Origin: Neocallimastix lanati (nom. inval.)
Lineage: Eukaryota > Neocallimastigomycota > Neocallimastigomycetes > Neocallimastigales > Neocallimastigaceae
Reading direction: 5' to 3'
Length of the DNA: 22,500 bases
Assembly: GCA_016946835.1 (NCBI GenBank)
Contig: JACVTC010000443.1
Coordinates: forward strand, 1-22,500
Numbering within the stretch: the first letter of the stretch is position 1; every line of letters begins with the position of its first letter. Under the pieces are notes generated by a model. The model had not been told where the DNA came from. It searched no databases and worked only from the letters and a program-made list of their open reading frames with translations. Made by a program: the position numbers and the translations under genes. Of the stretch, positions 8,769 through 16,794 are shown piece after piece.

Positions 8769-9781
8769 TGTAAGAATCTATAATTATTTTTAACAAAATA
8801 ATTATATTTTCTTAGTTAGGTTATAATTAATATAACTTTTATTTAACTCATATTTCATTTATACACTTAATTATAATTAATAATTTATTTAATTATATAT
8901 TAAAATTTTATTTAGTTTAATATTAAAAATTTATTTAATTAAATAATTTTAAACATTTAAAATAATATTAAATTTATTTAATTATTCACTTAATTATTAA
9001 ATTTGTTAGTTTTAGTTTTCTCTCACTTATTAAATCATAAACTAAAACACTATTCTGTATTTTATCATGTATTCTGTATTCTATCATGTATTCTGTATTC
9101 TATCATGTATTCTGTATTGTATTAATCATGTATTTTATTATTAATGTATTGTTTTATATTTTTTATGTAAAGTTCTATAAAATAGAACTAAATAGATTAA
9201 ATTTTAAATTTTATGATTGAAATAATTTTCATTATTTTATTTTTTTATTTTCGATCATTATATTAGATTAAGTAATCGGTTAATTAAGGTTTTTCCAATT
9301 ACTTCTTAAAAGTAATCGGTTTTACTTAATTAACGCGATGATCGATATGGATAGAATATCGATCAAAAAACTTATCTAGGTTTTTCTTCTAGTCTTTTCC
9401 TAGATAAGAGATTTGTTAAGATTAGAACCCCTTTTGACTTTAACCTTATTTTGACAAAAAAGTATAAATAATGCTCTTGAGTTCTCTTTGAGAAATCAAG
9501 AGTTATTATTATAGCAATTATAATATAATAATAATAACAATAGTTTTAACATTTAAAATTTCTAATAAATAATAAAACAAATTATTTTAATAAAACAGAT
9601 TTTATAATTAAAACTTTTCTTTATCAATTTTAGTGTTTCGTCTATTATAATTCGTTATAATAAACTCGAAAATTAGAAAGAACCATAGGTAAGTATGATT
9701 CTTTTCTAAACCTTTAATATTAGCAGTTAGAGCTAATATTAATGATTAATAATTTAATTATAATTTTTTAATTAAATTATT
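8769..9781 (+). mobile_element. Old, diverged solo LTR related to the adjacent full-length Ty3/gypsy element
   Basis: The right part aligns with the young LTR: CCTAGATAAG hairpin, TATAAATA (9463-9470), then the identical AAATCAAGAGTTATTATTATA block (9498 on), TAATAAACTC, and a TAATATTAG...TAATATTA tail. The order and spacing of palindromes match the young LTR although sequences differ. The left boundary is uncertain; TGTAAGAATC at 8769 is the best LTR-start match to TGTAAAGAAT. It includes three copies of a 19-bp repeat (TATCATGTATTCTGTATTC, ~9060-9118). Its end seems to be split off by the younger insertion (15946-15953). No target duplication was found. Confidence 0.65.
9777..9781. repeat. 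5-bp target-site duplication, left copy (TTATT)
   Basis: TTATT directly precedes the LTR start TGTAAAG and is repeated exactly after the right LTR (15946-15950). Five bp is the usual duplication size for Ty3/gypsy integrases. Confidence 0.9.
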
Positions 9782-10710
9782 TGTAAAGAATAATAATTAA
9801 TTTTTATTAAAATAAAAAATAATTATTAATCTTTATTAAAATAAAAAATAATTATTAATCTTTATTAAATAAAATAATAATTATTTAATAAAATTTATTA
9901 ACTTTATTATAAAATATTTTTAATATAAAATTATTATTAATAATTTAAAATTAATATTGTAAAATTATTATTCTTTATCATTGTATTAATTAATAATATT
10001 AAAATAATTAAACATTAATATTTTTTATATTTGTTAAAATTCATTTGATAATTATATGTTAAGTTTTAATTTAAATAATTGTTACATTAATATAATTTTA
10101 AACAAATCTAATATAAATTATAGAATTATAATTTAGAAATAATTATAAAATTATATTAAAATCATAATGTAACAAATCAAATGAAAAAAGAATAATTAAT
10201 ATTTAAAAAATTAATTAAAATAAAACAATGTCATGTATAATTGACATTGTTTAAATAAAACAAATGTTAATTGAAGTTTTCCGATTGGAAAATATCGGTT
10301 TTTATTCAATTAACATATGATCAATTTTATTAATAATTGATCATTAAACTTTTTAGGTTTTTCTCCCAAATCTTTTCCTAAAAAGTTATTCATTAAGATT
10401 TGGAACTTTACTATAAATAATTCTTGATTTTCTTTATTTTGAAAATCAAGAGTTATTATTATAAGAATATAATTATAATAATAAACAAAATAAATTTTTA
10501 ATTTTTTAAAAATAACAAAATCTAAATAAAAATTATTTTTAATAAAAAATATTTTAATAAAAATTTTATTTGAACTAATCTCTTATAATAAACTCCTACC
10601 CTATTTTAAGTTTCGTTAAGTATTTTCTTTTTTTTTAATTTCTCGATTAATATTAGTATTAATTGTAGAAAAGGGTTAAATTTAATTAAGTTTAAATTTA
10701 ATTCTTTACA
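9782..10710 (+). repeat. 5' LTR (929 bp) of the full-length element
   Basis: It starts TGTAAAGAAT and ends ATTCTTTACA, a short imperfect terminal inverted repeat. It begins with about 2.5 copies of a ~36-bp A+T repeat. Nested inverted arms follow at 10040-10049/10176-10185 and 10079-10089/10165-10175. Further palindromes are 10223-10233/10242-10252, 10264-10275/10305-10316, 10317-10326/10335-10344, 10347-10357/10377-10387, 10366-10374/10395-10403 and 10422-10432/10441-10451. The TATA box at 10412 and primer-like sequence at 10448 put the U3/R border near 10448. Confidence 0.95.
10412..10460 (+). promoter_or_regulatory. LTR core promoter: TATA box and predicted transcript start / self-primer
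   Basis: TATAAATA lies at 10412-10419. The block AAGAGTTATTAT at 10448-10459, 36 bp downstream of the TATA start, is the reverse complement of the sequence that follows the LTR. In Tf1, the first nucleotides of the transcript act as primer, which predicts transcription starting at about 10448. The same TATA box and block, 35 bp apart, are kept in the older LTR (9463 and 9498). A perfect 11-bp dyad TCTTGATTTTC / GAAAATCAAGA overlaps the predicted start. Confidence 0.7.
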
Positions 10711-10722
10711 ATAATAACTCTT
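10710..10722 (+). other. Predicted primer-binding site for self-priming
   Basis: The 13 nt AATAATAACTCTT, beginning at the last LTR base, is exactly complementary to AAGAGTTATTATT at 10448-10460 in the LTR. No typical tRNA PBS (TGG followed by acceptor-stem complement) is present after the LTR. This matches the Tf1-type mechanism, in which the 5' end of the element mRNA folds back and primes minus-strand synthesis. Confidence 0.75.
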
Positions 10723-10966
10723 CTTTATAAAAAAAAAAAAAAATATAGTAATAATAATAATAGAAATAGTAATAATAATAATAGAAATAATAATAATAAT
10801 AGTAATAATAATAGATAAAATAGTAATAATTATAATAATAATAATAAAAAAAAAAAATTTTATATAATATACTGCTCTAACAATATATTTTAGATAATTT
10901 TGAATCTAGATAAATAAATTAATAAATAATTAATTTCAAAAAAAAAAAAAAAAATAATTATAAGAT
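10711..10966 (+). other. Leader between 5' LTR and gag-pol
   Basis: After the PBS this is A-rich, with a degenerate (ATA/GTA)n microsatellite at about 10740-10850 and an A17-type run just before the ATG. TAA at 10961-10963 closes the gag-pol frame immediately upstream of its ATG at 10967. Confidence 0.7.
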
Positions 10967-13900
10967 ATGGAAACTACTGAGAACCAAAAGGAAGAAATAA
11001 GCAAAATAAATAAAAATGTGGATGCTTCTAAGTTCATTGAGGCTATAACAGAGTTCGTTCCTACCTTTTTCTCACCTGGAGGGATGCTACTAAAGGAAAG
11101 TGAGAAGAAGAACAATGGAAGTGTTTTAGAAACAATTATACAGAGCGAAAATTTCTTTGCCGACCATCCAAATTCTTTCCTGTCAGATGAAACCAAAAAT
11201 ACTTATGTAATTAATAAGTTAGGAGGACTTGCAAAGAAATGGGGGTTATCTTTGCTTGTGGATGGTACCCTGAGCACTTTAAAGTATGAAGAATTCAAAA
11301 ATCTCTTACTTGAAAATTTTGACTCCGGAAACGAAAAGAAACAAAAATATATTCTTATAAATAAACTTATAAACTTACAACAACAAAAGTTGGGGAAAGC
11401 CGCAGAATATACCATCGAATTTAGAAAAATTGCTTCAAGACTGGGATGGCCAGATAGTGTCTTTATAGATATTATTGGAAAGGGACTAATAGATCAAGTC
11501 AGAGATGAATTTGATAAAGTAAAAAACCCAAAGACTTTATTTGAGGCAACCAATATAATAATAAACATTGATAAGAAATGCTACATCGAAAATAGTTTAA
11601 GAGGTTGTAGCTCTGAAGATCCTAGAAGAAAAAGTAAAACTTTTGGAAGAAAGAAATATGAGTTAAATAAGACAAGTAATAAAAACTTCTTTAAATCAAA
11701 ATTTAACAATAAACAGAAGAAAGAAGTCCTCTCTGCAAACTACACTCCGGACAAGTCAACTACTATGGTTACTACGTTTGTAATTCTTTTAAACGAACGA
11801 AAACAAAAAATAAACTTTCTTATTGATTCTGGATCAGCCAAAAGCTTTATGTGTAAGAACTTCATAATTGCTAATAGGATCCCGACTTCAGGACTTACTT
11901 CTCCCATAAACATCCAATTGCCTAATAGTAAGAGTATGACTATTAAGCAAGTAACAAAACCAGTAAAAATTAAATTCTTAGATCACGAAGAGAAATATGA
12001 ATTTCTTGTGGGGAACTTACAACTTAATGGAATTAGTGGAATCCTCGGAAGAGATTGGCTTTCTAAGCACAATCCTTATATCGATTTTAAAAATAACAAG
12101 ATATATTTCTTAGAACGTTTCTGTAGTAATCATTGTCCTTCAGCAAAAGGAAACAAATTTGTTTTTCATTCCTCTGAAGTAGCCGCGCCAATGGTTGACG
12201 ATACTACTGATTCAATAATTCCTTCTTCCATTTCAGAAGATGAACTTTACGAAAATGATATATGCGGAGCTATGCCCGAAATTAAAAAAGAAGTTTCAAG
12301 GACAGAAAAAATAATTAACAAGTATTACAAATATCTAACTCTTGTGTTTAAAAAACAGGAGGCTGACAAATTGCCTCCACATAGGCCATACGACATATCC
12401 ATTGATCTTATCCCTGGAAGTCAACTCTATTTTGGTCCAATTTACTCATTGTCACAAGTCGAAATGAGTGCACTTAAAGATTATATCAAAGAAAATATTA
12501 TTAAAGGATTCATAAGAAAATCCAGATCACCCGCTGGTGCTCCAATTTTATTTGTAAGAAAACCAGATGGAACCCTCAGACTTTGTGTTGATTATCGGAG
12601 GCTAAACGCAGTAACTATTAGAAATAGCTATCCTCTACCAAGAATTAATGACTTGATTGAAGCCTTTAAGGGATCCAAAATATTTTCAAAGTTAGACCTA
12701 AGATCGGCCTACAATCTTGTTAGGGTTAAAGAAGGCCATGAATATCTCACAGCATTCAGAACTCCCATCGGCCATTTCGAATACTTGGTGATGCCCTTCG
12801 GATTAAGAAATGCTCCGTCCGTATTCCAGCATTTTATTCAAGATGTCCTTGGTGAACTTATTGGTGATCACGTCCAAGTTTACTTGGATGATATAATTAT
12901 TTACTCAAATAATCTTGAAGATCATATCGTTCATGTTAAAAATGTGCTTTCGTTATTAATAAAAAATGGCCTATATGTTAAGAAAGAAAAATGCGAATTC
13001 CATGTTAAAGAAACAACTTTCCTTGGATTTACAATTTCGGTTAACGGCCTCACAATGGATCAAAATAAAGTAAAATCGATAATTGAATGGCCAACTCCTA
13101 AGAATGTTAAGGAATTACAAAGTTTCCTTGGACTTTGTAATTTCTATCGAAGATTTATAAAAAATTTTGCCGAAATTATGGAACCTCTCCGCATACTTTT
13201 GAAGAAAAATAGTGAATATATCTGGAATGATCAAGCCGAAAATGCTTTCAAAAATCTCAAAAAATCTTTTTTATCCAATGAAATCCTTATCTTTCCAGAC
13301 TATAACAAAGAATTTATTGTCGAAACAGACGCAAGCAACTATGCTATTGGCTGTGTCTTATCTCAAATCTCAGAAAATGATCAGCTACTTCATCCTATTG
13401 CGTTCTACTCAAGGTCTCTTAACTCGAATGAAAAGAACTATACAATTTATGATAAGGAACTCCTTGCCGTTATAACAGCCTTTGACGTATGGAGGCACCA
13501 TTTAGAAGGTGCGAAGTATCCAATTCAAGTTATAACGGACCACAAAAACTTGTTGTACTTAAAGAAACCACAACATTTAAATCAACGACAAATACGATGG
13601 AGTCTCTTCTTATCTAAATTTGATTTTCGTATTTCCTACAGACCTGGAACTAAAAGTGGAAAGCCAGATTCCTTATCAAGAAGGCCGGATTATCAAGAAA
13701 ATAATTCCCCAATAGCATGTGCCATTCCCAATGACAACCCAATATGCTGTACAGCTTATGAAAAAATTGATAAATTAATCGATTTACAAAAACAAGACAA
13801 ATTCTGCAAAGAAACAATGAGCAAACTAAAATCTAAATCAAAAGAAATCAAAAGCTCATTGTTTAGTCTTATTCGTGGTGTTCTACACTTCCAAGGACGA

Positions 13901-15007
13901 ATAATAGTGCCATCTCTTCTTAGAACAAAGATTTTACAATCTTTTCATGACTCCCCTTTAGGCGGTCACCAAGGAATCCATAAAACTATGGATAAATTAA
14001 AACGTTATTATTGGTGGCCTAACATGAGGAAGGATGTTGAAAACTACATCCTATCTTGTGAAACTTGCGGAAGATGCAAAACCAGAAGACATAAGCCTTA
14101 TGGTAAACTTCTTCCTCTCCCGGTTCCTAAAAAACCATGGGAGATTATCGGTGTTGACTTTATTGTCTCATTGCCAAGTTCTCAAGATTGCTCGTGTATC
14201 ATGGTTGTTTCGGATCACCTCACCAAAATGATCCATTTGGTTCCCTGTTCGGATGTTCCTTCAGCAGATCTTACTGCTAAGCTTCTTCTTTTCAACGTTT
14301 TTAGATATCACGGGTTCCCTAAAACGATCGTTTCCGATCATGGTAGTCAATTTTCTTCGGAATTTTGGACTTCTCTTTGTTCTGCTTTGCATATTCAGCC
14401 TAATCTCGCCACTGCTCACCACCAACAGTCTAATGGCCAAATTGAACGTGCAAATGCCGTTGTGGAACAATATCTTCGCTGCTACTGCTCTTCAGCACAA
14501 AATGAATGGTGTTATTACCTGCCTTTATGTGAATTTGCCTATAATAATTCGCTCCATCAGTCTATTGGTGTCTCTCCCTTCTATGCCAATTTTGGATTTA
14601 ATCCAAATAGTATTATTGATTCCCCTCCAATTCTTTTGAAGGATAATGCTTCAGTTCTTACAAGAGACTGGTCGGCCCATTTTCAATCTCTTCAAGCTCA
14701 TCTGGTCAAAGCTAAAGAAGATTTCAAAAAGTATAATGACCTCAAGAAACAACATGGTCCAAATTTTAATATTAACGATAAAGTGTGGTTAAAAAGATAT
14801 TATTTCACCAACGAGCCGGCGAAGAAGCTAGCTTCACAATACTTAGGTCCATTCAGAATAACGGAAAAATTAAAACGCATGAATTACCGGTTGGAACTTC
14901 CAAGTAATTTACACTTACATCCAATATTCCACATCTCCCAATTGGAACCCTACGTTGAAAGAAATCAAGATTTAAAAGAGCATTCCAATTATGGGAACAC
15001 ATCCTAA
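10967..15007 (+). CDS. Gag-Pro-Pol polyprotein of a Ty3/gypsy retrotransposon (protease, reverse transcriptase, RNase H, integrase)
   Basis: One 1346-residue ORF. Residues ~60-210 resemble a retrotransposon capsid domain, followed by a basic segment (~215-252) without a CCHC knuckle. Protease: LIDSGS (D287) and ILGRDW (359-364). RT: LCVDYRRLN (~539-547), first catalytic Asp D577 (KLDLRSAY), YLDD with D641/D642. RNase H: D788 (ETDAS), E831 (YDKELLA), D858 (TDHKNL), D901 (PDSLSR). Integrase: zinc domain H994, H1001, C1031, C1034; catalytic triad D1064, D1124, E1160 (35 residues between the last two), then a GPF motif (1294-1296). All catalytic residues seen are intact. There is no chromodomain after GPF; the ORF ends 9 bp before the 3' LTR. 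The product would form particles, copy RNA to cDNA and integrate it. With gag and pol in one frame, excess Gag would need another route, such as selective degradation of other products, as known for Tf1. Its base composition is clearly less A+T-rich than the flanks. Confidence 0.97.
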   Translation: METTENQKEEISKINKNVDASKFIEAITEFVPTFFSPGGMLLKESEKKNNGSVLETIIQSENFFADHPNSFLSDETKNTYVINKLGGLAKKWGLSLLVDGTLSTLKYEEFKNLLLENFDSGNEKKQKYILINKLINLQQQKLGKAAEYTIEFRKIASRLGWPDSVFIDIIGKGLIDQVRDEFDKVKNPKTLFEATNIIINIDKKCYIENSLRGCSSEDPRRKSKTFGRKKYELNKTSNKNFFKSKFNNKQKKEVLSANYTPDKSTTMVTTFVILLNERKQKINFLIDSGSAKSFMCKNFIIANRIPTSGLTSPINIQLPNSKSMTIKQVTKPVKIKFLDHEEKYEFLVGNLQLNGISGILGRDWLSKHNPYIDFKNNKIYFLERFCSNHCPSAKGNKFVFHSSEVAAPMVDDTTDSIIPSSISEDELYENDICGAMPEIKKEVSRTEKIINKYYKYLTLVFKKQEADKLPPHRPYDISIDLIPGSQLYFGPIYSLSQVEMSALKDYIKENIIKGFIRKSRSPAGAPILFVRKPDGTLRLCVDYRRLNAVTIRNSYPLPRINDLIEAFKGSKIFSKLDLRSAYNLVRVKEGHEYLTAFRTPIGHFEYLVMPFGLRNAPSVFQHFIQDVLGELIGDHVQVYLDDIIIYSNNLEDHIVHVKNVLSLLIKNGLYVKKEKCEFHVKETTFLGFTISVNGLTMDQNKVKSIIEWPTPKNVKELQSFLGLCNFYRRFIKNFAEIMEPLRILLKKNSEYIWNDQAENAFKNLKKSFLSNEILIFPDYNKEFIVETDASNYAIGCVLSQISENDQLLHPIAFYSRSLNSNEKNYTIYDKELLAVITAFDVWRHHLEGAKYPIQVITDHKNLLYLKKPQHLNQRQIRWSLFLSKFDFRISYRPGTKSGKPDSLSRRPDYQENNSPIACAIPNDNPICCTAYEKIDKLIDLQKQDKFCKETMSKLKSKSKEIKSSLFSLIRGVLHFQGRIIVPSLLRTKILQSFHDSPLGGHQGIHKTMDKLKRYYWWPNMRKDVENYILSCETCGRCKTRRHKPYGKLLPLPVPKKPWEIIGVDFIVSLPSSQDCSCIMVVSDHLTKMIHLVPCSDVPSADLTAKLLLFNVFRYHGFPKTIVSDHGSQFSSEFWTSLCSALHIQPNLATAHHQQSNGQIERANAVVEQYLRCYCSSAQNEWCYYLPLCEFAYNNSLHQSIGVSPFYANFGFNPNSIIDSPPILLKDNASVLTRDWSAHFQSLQAHLVKAKEDFKKYNDLKKQHGPNFNINDKVWLKRYYFTNEPAKKLASQYLGPFRITEKLKRMNYRLELPSNLHLHPIFHISQLEPYVERNQDLKEHSNYGNTS

Positions 15008-15011
15008 AGGG
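15006..15011 (+). other. Candidate polypurine tract (plus-strand primer)
   Basis: AAAGGG overlaps the gag-pol stop codon and lies 5 nt (TGCAA) before the 3' LTR. A tract normally abuts the LTR, so either the cDNA end carries five extra bases trimmed before integration or the primer is a longer, imperfect purine run. Confidence 0.5.
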
Positions 15012-15016
15012 TGCAA

Positions 15017-15945
15017 TGTAAAGAATAATAATTAATTTTTATTAAAATAAAAAATAATTATTAATCTTTATTAAAATAAAAAATAATTATTAATCTTTAT
15101 TAAATAAAATAATAATTATTTAATAAAATTTATTAACTTTATTATAAAATATTTTTAATATAAAATTATTATTAATAATTTAAAATTAATATTGTAAAAT
15201 TATTATTCTTTATCATTGTATTAATTAATAATATTAAAATAATTAAACATTAATATTTTTTATATTTGTTAAAATTCATTTGATAATTATATGTTAAGTT
15301 TTAATTTAAATAATTGTTACATTAATATAATTTTAAACAAATCTAATATAAATTATAGAATTATAATTTAGAAATAATTATAAAATTATATTAAAATCAT
15401 AATGTAACAAATCAAATGAAAAAAGAATAATTAATATTTAAAAAATTAATTAAAATAAAACAATGTCATGTATAATTGACATTGTTTAAATAAAACAAAT
15501 GTTAATTGAAGTTTTCCGATTGGAAAATATCGGTTTTTATTCAATTAACATATGATCAATTTTATTAATAATTGATCATTAAACTTTTTAGGTTTTTCTC
15601 CCAAATCTTTTCCTAAAAAGTTATTCATTAAGATTTGGAACTTTACTATAAATAATTCTTGATTTTCTTTATTTTGAAAATCAAGAGTTATTATTATAAG
15701 AATATAATTATAATAATAAACAAAATAAATTTTTAATTTTTTAAAAATAACAAAATCTAAATAAAAATTATTTTTAATAAAAAATATTTTAATAAAAATT
15801 TTATTTGAACTAATCTCTTATAATAAACTCCTACCCTATTTTAAGTTTCGTTAAGTATTTTCTTTTTTTTTAATTTCTCGATTAATATTAGTATTAATTG
15901 TAGAAAAGGGTTAAATTTAATTAAGTTTAAATTTAATTCTTTACA
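15017..15945 (+). repeat. 3' LTR (929 bp) of the full-length element
   Basis: It has the same length and, on visual comparison, the same sequence as 9782-10710, shifted by 5235 bp. TATAAATA is at 15647. It ends TTTACA at 15945 and is followed by the TTATT duplication. Confidence 0.95.
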
Positions 15946-15950
15946 TTATT
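15946..15950. repeat. 5-bp target-site duplication, right copy (TTATT)
   Basis: Exact repeat of 9777-9781. Its end lies 16 bp before the first base of tRNA-Arg. Confidence 0.9.
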
Positions 15951-15953
15951 ACA
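15946..15953 (+). mobile_element. Probable displaced 3' tip of the older solo LTR
   Basis: Removing the young element and one TTATT gives ...TTTTTTAATTAAATTATTACA followed by the A run before tRNA-Arg. This ends TTACA and resembles the young LTR end, so the old LTR probably ended at 15953. The call rests on a short, A+T-rich match. Confidence 0.45.
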
Positions 15954-15966
15954 AAAAAAAGTAGAA

Positions 15967-16040
15967 GCTCGCGTAGCCTAATCGGATAGGGCGTCAGACT
16001 TCTAATCTGAAGATTGCGGGTTCAAGTCCCGCCGTGAGTG
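15967..16040 (+). tRNA. tRNA-Arg(UCU)
   Basis: A 74-nt cloverleaf. Acceptor GCTCGCG pairs with CGTGAGT (two G-U pairs) and the discriminator is G. Anticodon stem TCAGA/TCTGA encloses CTTCTAA, giving anticodon TCT, which decodes AGA. A box TAGCCTAATCGG and B box GGTTCAAGTCC are present. It closely resembles yeast tRNA-Arg(UCU). T5 runs follow from about 16047. The upstream flank carries two LTR insertions. Confidence 0.96.
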
Positions 16041-16092
16041 TTCATATTTTTAAAATTTTTATTTTTATTTTTTATTAATAATAATAAAAATA

Positions 16093-16164
16093 TGCCTATT
16101 GACGGAATCGAACCACCGACCTTCGCTTTACAAGAGCGACGCTCTACCACTAAGCCAAACAGGC
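16093..16164 (-). tRNA. tRNA-Thr(UGU), copy 1
   Basis: 72 nt on the minus strand. Acceptor GCCTGTT pairs with AATAGGC (one G-U), discriminator A. Anticodon stem TCGCT/AGCGA encloses CTTGTAA, giving anticodon TGT, which decodes ACA. B box GGTTCGATTCC. An A5 run at 16086-16090 supplies T5 on the transcribed strand. The gene is convergent with tRNA-Arg and about 50 bp from it. Confidence 0.95.
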
Positions 16165-16794
16165 ATTTCATTGCAAAATGATAAAGAATGAAATAATAAT
16201 GATATTTTTAATATAAATTCTTAATAATTTATTATATAAAAATATATTATTATATTCTTTACTATTAATAATTTTCTTATAATCTATATTAATAATTTTT
16301 ATATTAGTTATATTTTATTATTTTATATATTAAATTTATGTAATTAATTAATTTATATGATTGGATTTTAATAATGTAATTAAATAATATAAAATATGTA
16401 TTATCCATATTGTTTTATGAAGGGAGCCTTTCTGAGGAAAGAAATAGTAGAAATAGTAGTGATAATGAAATAGGAATAATAATTGAAAGGTTTCCCATAT
16501 TGTTATTAAAATAAATATTAATATTAATAAAGTATTCTTAACAATAAAATAATTATATAATTTATAAATAATAAATATTTTTAATAATAATTCTTTAAAT
16601 AAAATTTATAATTTGTAATAATAATTTCTTTTAGTGTAATTTAGTAATTATTTAATTTATCTATTTATTTAATGTTCACACTCCTTTTACAATATGAACC
16701 TCAACAAAAAGTTTTGTTTTGACATAGAAAAATAAAACTAAATATTTTTTGTATAAAATTTGATGAAAGGATTATTTATGTAAATATTAAGTTA
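16165..16794. other. A+T-rich intergenic DNA with one G+C-richer inverted repeat
   Basis: No gene seen. An inverted repeat GGGAGCCTTTC (16422-16432) / GAAAGGTTTCCC (16485-16496) encloses mixed sequence (CTGAGGAAAG, repeated AAATAGTAG) and is bracketed by direct copies of CATATTGTT. It stands out from the A+T-only surroundings but matches no RNA family I know. Confidence 0.45.

Larger units (their letters stand above)
9782..15945 (+). mobile_element. Complete Ty3/gypsy (Metaviridae) LTR retrotransposon, apparently intact, inserted upstream of tRNA-Arg
   Basis: Two 929-bp LTRs in direct orientation show no difference by eye and are bounded by TG...CA (TGTAAAG...CTTTACA). They flank a self-complementary PBS, one 1346-codon gag-pro-pol ORF and a short purine run before the 3' LTR. 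A perfect 5-bp duplication flanks it. Domain order PR-RT-RNaseH-IN places it in Ty3/gypsy. A single ORF, lack of a CCHC knuckle and the predicted self-priming PBS resemble fungal Tf1/sushi-type elements. Insertion 16 bp upstream of a tRNA gene resembles Ty3 targeting. Identical-looking LTRs and an unbroken ORF imply a very recent insertion, possibly still mobile. Confidence 0.95.

Noticed and set aside
14253-14639. 128-codon and other short ORFs inside the full-length element
   Set aside because: Out-of-frame within the integrase region of a continuous 1346-codon polyprotein; no independent support.
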